Assembly: GCA_900549055.1 (NCBI GenBank)
Contig: URNB01000072.1
Span: 1-10,470, forward strand
Direction: 5' to 3'
DNA length: 10,470 nucleotides
From: an uncultured Oscillospiraceae bacterium
GTDB lineage: Bacteria; Bacillota; Clostridia; Oscillospirales; Acutalibacteraceae
In this document: positions 6,263-10,470 of the stretch, piece by piece
Layout: every line of letters begins with the position of its first letter
How positions within the stretch are numbered: position 1 is the first letter of the stretch
Program-made: the position numbers and the translations under genes
The notes under the pieces: generated by a model
What the model was told of the DNA's origin: nothing
What the model saw: only the letters and a program-made list of their open reading frames with translations
Databases searched by the model: none

Positions 6263-6293
6263 TAGGTAAAAGAAAATTTTCTCGCATAAATGC

Positions 6294-6330
6294 TTAAAAA
6301 CCCCCGAAGAGTTTGAGCGCTTCGGGGGTT
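6294..6330 (-). terminator. strong Rho-independent terminator of the surface-module operon
   Basis: A stem of at least 9 bp, CCCCCGAAG (6301-6309) with CTTCGGGGG (6320-6328), extended by AA/TT, then TTTTTAAG on the minus strand. It lies 8 nt after the small membrane-protein gene and upstream of the metY promoter, separating the two transcription units. Confidence 0.92.
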
Positions 6331-6337
6331 CGCACAG

Positions 6338-6691
6338 TCATCTTAATATAAGCGCTGCCACAGCGCCTAAAACCGTTCCGATAATTCCGGTGATGATGCA
6401 GCCGATTATAATTCTTTTGTAATATTTCATATCCTCGCAGGGGGTTTGCTCCACGAAGGCGAGCCGCTTATCTATACTGTTGACCTTATTTGCGGTGTTT
6501 TCGGTCTGCAGCGCCACCTTTTCTACCGCCGCTGTCAGTCGTCGTATATCCCTGACATCGCTTTTTATTTCATCAAGCTGATGAAATATATTTCGGTCGT
6601 TTGCCTCAAGCGTGCTGATTCTTCCGTTAATGCTGTCGTCCGTTTTGATCACCTCCCCTGTGGAGAGTATAAAACGAATCAAAACCGCCAT
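6338..6691 (-). CDS. small XhlA-like protein: coiled coil plus C-terminal membrane segment
   Basis: The interval is the maximal frame from ATG (117 aa). The likely protein starts later. A perfect anti-SD match, GGGGAGGTGATC (6658-6647), is followed 8 nt after GGAGG by ACG (6641-6643, codon 17), then DDSINGRISTLEAND. The ATG at 6691 has little SD. So translation probably begins at the ACG, or at a former ATG now mutated or mis-sequenced, giving 101 aa; a GTG within the SD (codon 14) is also possible. Residues 24-75 form a heptad-rich helix (ISTLEANDRNIFHQLDEIKS onward), and 94-116 a single transmembrane helix ending in LR. This layout resembles phage XhlA hemolysin/holin-associated proteins, but no phage genes are nearby. 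It follows the lipoprotein gene by 41 nt and precedes the terminator, so it may be co-transcribed. Function unknown. Confidence 0.72.
   Translation of the reverse strand: MAVLIRFILSTGEVIKTDDSINGRISTLEANDRNIFHQLDEIKSDVRDIRRLTAAVEKVALQTENTANKVNSIDKRLAFVEQTPCEDMKYYKRIIIGCIITGIIGTVLGAVAALILR
6647..6658 (-). promoter_or_regulatory. extended Shine-Dalgarno that decides an ACG start
   Basis: GGGGAGGTGATC matches the 16S anti-SD over ten bases (GGAGGTGATC). The only codon at good spacing is ACG (6641-6643), in frame with the small membrane protein. A TATACT -10-like box (6666-6671, minus) with no clear -35 lies just upstream, between the annotated-frame ATG and this SD, which also argues against the distal ATG. 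Confidence 0.6.
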
Positions 6692-6732
6692 TCACCGACA
6701 ACTCTATATTGCCGTTCCGTGCAGCTATGCAT

Positions 6733-8646
6733 TTACTGTGAATTGTTCATCCTGCCGTTCGGCTTATCGAGCGGAGCGCCGCCGCTATCTCCGTTCGTGT
6801 CTCCGGGTGCGCCGCCGTTCATATCCGGCGCCTGACCGCCCCCGAATCTGCCTTTGTTGCCGCCGCCCATATTACCGCCCGACATTCCGCCATTGCCGAA
6901 AGTGGTGGTAATACCCGTCAGCTTAATATCAAGCGTCTGCGCTGCGGAAGAAACGCTGCCCGAAGATGCAAAGCCGTTTTTATCCGCTCCCGATACCGTG
7001 CCGCCTATAACCAGCTTATAGCTGCTGCCGTTTTTTAGGGACGAAGTGCTTATTACCACATTATTATACTGCTTTGCGGGAATAAACGACGCCAAAACAT
7101 TGCCCTTTTCATCGGTCAGAGCAACGCTGCTGCCGGCAGACGCACTGCTGTCGAGCGTATACATAAACGAAGCCTGCTCCGATTTATCCGAAAAGCCCTG
7201 CGCCATACCCGAGCTGCCGCAAAGTATTACCGTGCCGCCGCTGACAGTCGCTTCGCCGCCATAATCGAACGCGCCGTTGCCGTTATCGGCAGGACCGCTC
7301 ACAAGCAGCGTACCGCCGCTTATTACAATGTTTCCGTTTGAATCGATTCCGTCACCTGAGGCGTTAACAAGTATATATCCGCCGCCGATTGTGATGAGCG
7401 TGTTTGAATCGCTGCTGCCGGGTCTTCCGCCTGTTGATGAACCCGAGACTGACGGGCTTGCGGCGTTAATTCCGTCGTCGCTTGCGGTTATATCAATATT
7501 GCCGCCCGTTACCGTTACCTTTTGACCCTCTAAGCCCTCGTATGATTGGCTTACGGTTATGCTGCCGCCGTTTATAATAAGGTTATTATCGGCGTGAAAG
7601 CCGTCGTCCCCCGCGGCGGCGGTAAAGCTACCGCCGTTAATTTCAATATCGCCGTTTGAATGGAAGGAATCGTCCTTTGAGCTTACTTCAAAGCCGCCCT
7701 CGTCAATTAATATAAGCGAGCCCGCTTTTAAGCCCTTTGTGCTTTCTTCGTCATCGGTCGTTTGGGTGCTGCCGCCGAAGCCCGGCATATTTCTGCCGCC
7801 GGAATTTTGTTTTGCATCGGCAGCTCCGCCGCCCGCGGTTATTTTAATACTTCCGTTAGCAGCCTTTAAAACGGTAGCCGCCTGTATGCCGTCGTTACCC
7901 GAGGTTATGTCTATATTCCCCGTTTCAATATACACAAAGCCCTTGTTTGACTTTTCGGTATTGGTGGAGCGTATTCCGTCGCCGCCTGCCGATACGGTTA
8001 TCGCCGCGTCTTTAATCTTCACGCAGTCCTTGCCCTCAAGCGCGCAGCCGGTGCTTTTAACGGTCAGGTTCAGCCCGCATATTATAAGATCGTCCTTTGA
8101 AACGGCGCCGCATTTGCAGTTGCCCGTAATATTAAGCGTTCCCTCGCCGTTTAAGGTCAGGTCTGTTTTGCTGAATATTGCGCCGTCAACATTTGTATCC
8201 TTAAAATCACCCGTGTACGATGTTCCGTCGGACAGGGTATTTACCGTGCCCTCGCAGGCGGTTATAAATACCTTATCCGCTTTTTCTATATAAATCGCGG
8301 GTCCCGACGTATTGGAGACAGTCGCATTTTTTAAGATTATACGCACCTTTGCGGTATCGGGAGCGGATACGGTAATGCTCTCGTGCTCTCCGCTTACAAC
8401 ATAAGTGCCCTCGGCGGTTATTTTAACCGCCTTTTCGCTGTCGGCTACCGTTTTGGCTTCCGATTCGTCATAATCGTATGTCGTGTCATTATTTGAAAAT
8501 TCAAAATCCATATCGTCGGTGGATATTTCGGTCACCGCCGACATATTGCTTATATTATTTGTTCCGCTTGCCGTGTTTTTCTTCCCACAGGAAGAAAGCA
8601 GCAGGCAGGCGCATAAAATCAAAACAGGTATAACTGTTTTTTTCAT
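6733..8646 (-). CDS. Cthe_2159-family carbohydrate-binding beta-helix lipoprotein
   Basis: A 637-residue secreted lipoprotein. The signal peptide MKKTVIPVLILCACLLLSSC has lipobox Cys20. From about 70 to 475 it repeats short beta-strand rungs ending in acidic turns: GGDGI (221-225), NDGI (251-254), KDDSFH (324-329), GDDGFH (346-351), SDDGIN (389-394) and GDGID (431-435), interleaved with INGGS/ISGGT strands. This fits the Cthe_2159 (DUF4353) family, whose founding member is a calcium-binding beta-helix that binds cellulose and polygalacturonate. Residues 480-580 form a separate beta-rich domain, and 583-637 is a Gly/Asn/Pro-rich tail likely to be disordered. The ATG has GAGGAG 12 nt upstream, a long gap; an ATG 7 nt nearer is out of frame. 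The DUF4956 stop lies 6 nt upstream, so they are co-transcribed. The ligand here is not known. Confidence 0.88.
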   Translation of the reverse strand: MKKTVIPVLILCACLLLSSCGKKNTASGTNNISNMSAVTEISTDDMDFEFSNNDTTYDYDESEAKTVADSEKAVKITAEGTYVVSGEHESITVSAPDTAKVRIILKNATVSNTSGPAIYIEKADKVFITACEGTVNTLSDGTSYTGDFKDTNVDGAIFSKTDLTLNGEGTLNITGNCKCGAVSKDDLIICGLNLTVKSTGCALEGKDCVKIKDAAITVSAGGDGIRSTNTEKSNKGFVYIETGNIDITSGNDGIQAATVLKAANGSIKITAGGGAADAKQNSGGRNMPGFGGSTQTTDDEESTKGLKAGSLILIDEGGFEVSSKDDSFHSNGDIEINGGSFTAAAGDDGFHADNNLIINGGSITVSQSYEGLEGQKVTVTGGNIDITASDDGINAASPSVSGSSTGGRPGSSDSNTLITIGGGYILVNASGDGIDSNGNIVISGGTLLVSGPADNGNGAFDYGGEATVSGGTVILCGSSGMAQGFSDKSEQASFMYTLDSSASAGSSVALTDEKGNVLASFIPAKQYNNVVISTSSLKNGSSYKLVIGGTVSGADKNGFASSGSVSSAAQTLDIKLTGITTTFGNGGMSGGNMGGGNKGRFGGGQAPDMNGGAPGDTNGDSGGAPLDKPNGRMNNSQ

Positions 8647-8652
8647 AATGCA

Positions 8653-9330
8653 TCACAGCTCCTCTGTAACGGTGGCGCGGCAGTTGCTCATAATATCAAG
8701 ATTCCCGTTTCGGCACCGCATTTCGTCAATAAGTTCTTTTTCACATTTGGGGTTTTTAAGCTCTAAGGTGTAGGTCAGCTGATAAAGACTGCCCATATTC
8801 GAGGTTTTGACGCAGCGAAGCTTGTGCGATACCGTAAGCTTTTCAAAAATATCGTCAAAAACGCCCGTGAAATTAAGATCCTCGGGTATGGTTACTTTAA
8901 GCTCGCGCACATTATCGGGCTGCTCGCCGAAGCGGCTCAAGGTGTAAATTATATTCGCGCCGCAAATTAAGGCTACGAAAATTATTGCCACGCCTATATA
9001 ACCCACACCGCAGGCAAGCCCTGCCGCCATTGCCGTGAAAACGCCGATAATTTCCTTTGCGCTGCCGGGGGATGAACGAAAACGCACCAGTGAAAACGCG
9101 CCCGCAACCGCTACGCCCGTGCCGAGGTTTCCGTTTACAAGCATTATTACCGCCTGTACCGTAAATGGCAGCAGCGCAACAGCTACGGCAAAGCTTTTTG
9201 AGCAGCTGTTTTTAAACATGTGGCTGAGTGAGAGCACCGGCCCCGCAAGTAATGACACCAAGGTGCACGCCGCAAAGGCTCCCGGGGTTATTCCGTTTGT
9301 TATTACTGTTGAAAATATACTGTCAAGCAC
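8653..9330 (-). CDS. DUF4956 integral membrane protein
   Basis: A 225-residue protein with an N-terminal membrane half and a soluble C-terminal half. Hydrophobic segments lie at about 17-39, 46-66, 70-83, 93-111 and 112-132. The signature GAFSLVRFRSSPGSAKEI (77-94) between the last segments is diagnostic of DUF4956. Residues 140-225 are soluble, probably cytoplasmic, and end in TEEL. The start is GTG, supported by GGGAG nine bases upstream; it overlaps the end of the VTC-like gene by 8 nt. No biochemical function is known to me. DUF4956 genes recur beside VTC-domain and extracellular carbohydrate-binding or CotH genes in Clostridia, which suggests a membrane partner in a surface-modifying or export system. 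Confidence 0.88.
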   Translation of the reverse strand: MLDSIFSTVITNGITPGAFAACTLVSLLAGPVLSLSHMFKNSCSKSFAVAVALLPFTVQAVIMLVNGNLGTGVAVAGAFSLVRFRSSPGSAKEIIGVFTAMAAGLACGVGYIGVAIIFVALICGANIIYTLSRFGEQPDNVRELKVTIPEDLNFTGVFDDIFEKLTVSHKLRCVKTSNMGSLYQLTYTLELKNPKCEKELIDEMRCRNGNLDIMSNCRATVTEEL

Positions 9331-10057
9331 AGTATTCGTCTCCCAATGTTATTATTTTTTTGTTTTCACGCGTCAGCAGTCCGTTTTTGTACGCCGTGCC
9401 GTATTTCGAGAAGGATGTGGGATAAATTTTAAACTCGTTCAGCATTTCCGCAATCCACATAGGCATAGCGCCCGATGTCTTGACCTCTAAAATATACAGC
9501 CCGTTTTCAAGCACCCGCTCGCCGTAAATGCCGTTTTCAAGCTCTAAATCCCACCCGCGCGCCAAAATATTGCTGTCAAAGGTTAAGCGCACGCTGCTGT
9601 CGGTTCGGTCATAAAACGCCTCGCGGTCGTAAAAAATATCCGCCGAGGGCTTTAAGCAGCCGTAAAACTGCCTGAAATAATCAATTTCCTTTAAAATCTG
9701 ACTGTTTTCAATTCCGTTGTCTTCGCCTGCCATATAGCTTTTTATATCCGTATACGGAGCGCTTATTCTTCTTTTAAAAACAATACCCTTGTATTTCTTT
9801 TTAAGCTCTAAAAAGCAGGGCTTATCGGCGGTCGGCACTCCGTAGCTGCGCAGCCGCAGCTTTTCTTTATATATCGGTTTATCAAGAGACGCGCGTATCA
9901 GCCTGTTATCAGGCGTATCGTAATAAAGGCTGCAAACGCGGCTTTTGCCGTATTCGTCCGGCACGGCGTTGTAGGTCAAATAATTTTTAACCTCCTCATA
10001 CTGCCCGCCGTCAATAATATATTTTTTTTCGTAGCGCTTGAATACTGTCTGAAACAT
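9323..10057 (-). CDS. VTC-domain polyphosphate polymerase-like protein
   Basis: A 244-residue triphosphate-tunnel (CYTH-like) enzyme resembling the catalytic domain of eukaryotic VTC polyphosphate polymerase, without the SPX domain. The tunnel residues are in place: KRYEKKY (7-13), SLYYDTPDNRL (43-53), KEKLRLRSY (64-72), LELKKKYKGIVFKRR (83-97), VRLTFD (156-161), EVK (191-193) and FSKYG (216-220). I start it at the ATG at 10055-10057, which follows AAAGGAGCGGTGAAA, rather than at an ATG 16 codons upstream with no SD; the conserved KRxExK motif then falls at the N-terminus as usual. It heads the operon with DUF4956, the beta-helix lipoprotein and perhaps the small membrane protein. The acceptor and product in such bacterial clusters are unproven. 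A lone TATACT box (10085-10090, minus) is the only promoter hint. Confidence 0.88.
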   Translation of the reverse strand: MFQTVFKRYEKKYIIDGGQYEEVKNYLTYNAVPDEYGKSRVCSLYYDTPDNRLIRASLDKPIYKEKLRLRSYGVPTADKPCFLELKKKYKGIVFKRRISAPYTDIKSYMAGEDNGIENSQILKEIDYFRQFYGCLKPSADIFYDREAFYDRTDSSVRLTFDSNILARGWDLELENGIYGERVLENGLYILEVKTSGAMPMWIAEMLNEFKIYPTSFSKYGTAYKNGLLTRENKKIITLGDEYCA

Positions 10058-10167
10058 TTTCACCGCTCCTTTCCCGTTGATTACAGTATAGTCCGGCAAT
10101 TTCATGCGATTATGAACGGTTTTTGAACAAGTTTAACGGCATTTTAACATTTTTAAGCCCGAAAATA

Positions 10168-10196
10168 TTGACATAACAGGTCGAAAATTATATAAT
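10168..10196 (+). promoter_or_regulatory. consensus sigma-A promoter of the SH3-domain gene
   Basis: TTGACA (10168-10173), a 17-bp spacer and TATAAT (10191-10196), a perfect match; a second TATAAT follows at 10205-10210. The start should be near 10203, giving a leader of about 42 nt. ATAACAG (10173-10179) and CTGTTAT (10211-10217) form an inverted repeat flanking the -10 and start point and could be an operator. Confidence 0.9.
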
Positions 10197-10244
10197 ATAC
10201 GATGTATAATCTGTTATTTTAATGTTATGAAGAAGGAGACTGTT

Positions 10245-10470
10245 ATGGGCAGACTGCGCAGATTTTCCTGTGTAATTTTATCGTTTGTAATTGCAGCAAT
10301 AACGGTGCTCGGCTGTGGAATCGCAACCTCGGCGGCAACCAGGATCGGATATGTCAACGCGACGGGCGTACGAATGCGTGCGGACGCGGGAACGCAAAGC
10401 AAGGTAATTATGGAAGGCATATCATATGCCACGGTAACCGTAAACGGCGAAAAGCGCGACCCCGACGGCG
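10245..10470 (+). CDS. secreted SH3-domain protein, 3' end outside window (partial)
   Basis: An open frame from the ATG at 10245, with AAGGAG six bases upstream and a consensus promoter, running off the window after 75 codons. The N-terminus is a signal peptide: basic MGRLRR, a hydrophobic stretch SCVILSFVIAAITVLGCGIA, then an AxA-like TSA-A cleavage site near residue 30. GYVNATGVRMRADAGTQSKV (35-54) is a classic bacterial SH3 (SH3b/SH3_3) opening, the fold used to bind cell-wall peptides. Such proteins in Clostridia often continue into further SH3 repeats or an NlpC/P60 or other cell-wall hydrolase domain, which cannot be seen here. It is divergent from the VTC operon. A 72-codon minus-strand frame over it is a shadow. 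Confidence 0.85.
   Translation, partial: MGRLRRFSCVILSFVIAAITVLGCGIATSAATRIGYVNATGVRMRADAGTQSKVIMEGISYATVTVNGEKRDPDG

Noticed and set aside
6338..6691. Prophage remnant suggested by the XhlA-like protein
   Set aside because: No endolysin, tail, integrase or attachment-like repeats nearby; the gene sits neatly between the lipoprotein gene and a terminator.
7739..8293. 184-codon and neighbouring Pro-rich plus-strand frames over 7046-8293
   Set aside because: Antisense to the Gly-rich beta-helix lipoprotein: GGC/GGT codons read backwards as Pro/Ala codons and keep the opposite frame open by composition.
6733..8646. Tandem DNA repeats or a CRISPR-like array in the lipoprotein gene
   Set aside because: The recurring GCCGCC-type strings are codon-level consequences of repeated Gly-Gly turns in the beta-helix; spacing is irregular and the frame is intact.
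9323..10105. Start of the VTC-like protein at the upstream ATG (10103-10105)
   Set aside because: That ATG has no SD and adds 16 residues before the conserved KRxExK motif; the ATG at 10055-10057 has a good AAAGGAG.
10214..10432. 72-codon minus-strand frame at the right edge
   Set aside because: It overlaps the plus-strand SH3 protein, which has a consensus promoter, SD, signal peptide and domain; the minus frame has none of these.

Overview
The window reads as a chromosomal segment of an endospore-forming, low-to-mid GC Firmicute of the Clostridia (Oscillospirales/Ruminococcaceae-like). The reasons are a complete spoIIA sporulation operon, strong GGAGG-type ribosome binding sites, sigma-A promoters close to consensus, and a set of Clostridia-typical families. 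All but the last gene are on the minus strand, so the window is best read from right to left.

Right end (about 10058-10470): a divergent intergenic region with a perfect TTGACA-17-TATAAT promoter drives a plus-strand secreted SH3-domain protein that is cut by the window edge. To its left, on the minus strand, is a surface module: a VTC/CYTH-fold polyphosphate-polymerase-like protein, a DUF4956 membrane protein, a large beta-helix lipoprotein of the Cthe_2159 carbohydrate-binding family, and a small coiled-coil plus one-TM (XhlA-like) protein. The module ends at a strong terminator (6294-6330). The small protein has an ideal Shine-Dalgarno sequence placed in front of an ACG codon.

Middle (3390-6271): a sulfur-assimilation operon, metY-cysK-rrf2. 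It has a consensus sigma-A promoter, nested inverted repeats around that promoter that look like operators, and a 146-nt leader. The leader encodes a previously unannotated 24-codon peptide ending Met-Cys-Arg-Cys-stop, and it contains alternative base pairings, one of which can cover the metY ribosome binding site. I read this as a cysteine-sensing leader peptide controlling an O-acetylhomoserine sulfhydrylase/cysteine synthase operon. The last gene encodes an Rrf2 regulator with three cysteines spaced like the [2Fe-2S] ligands of IscR. This is the most interesting item in the window. The operon ends at a hairpin terminator (3390-3418).

Between rrf2 and folC (2862-3421) lies a 560-bp gene-free stretch. 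It holds a roughly 270-310 bp element with 28-bp imperfect terminal inverted repeats and further internal, partly interleaved inverted repeats: a MITE-like or structured repeat.

Left part (1-2861): folC (dihydrofolate/folylpolyglutamate synthase) with its own terminator, then spoIIAA-spoIIAB-sigF. These three encode the anti-anti-sigma factor, the anti-sigma kinase and the first forespore sigma factor. The sigma factor is shorter at its N-terminus than Bacillus sigma-F. At the extreme left edge a near-consensus sigma-A promoter faces out of the window, so another minus-strand transcript starts at or just beyond base 1.
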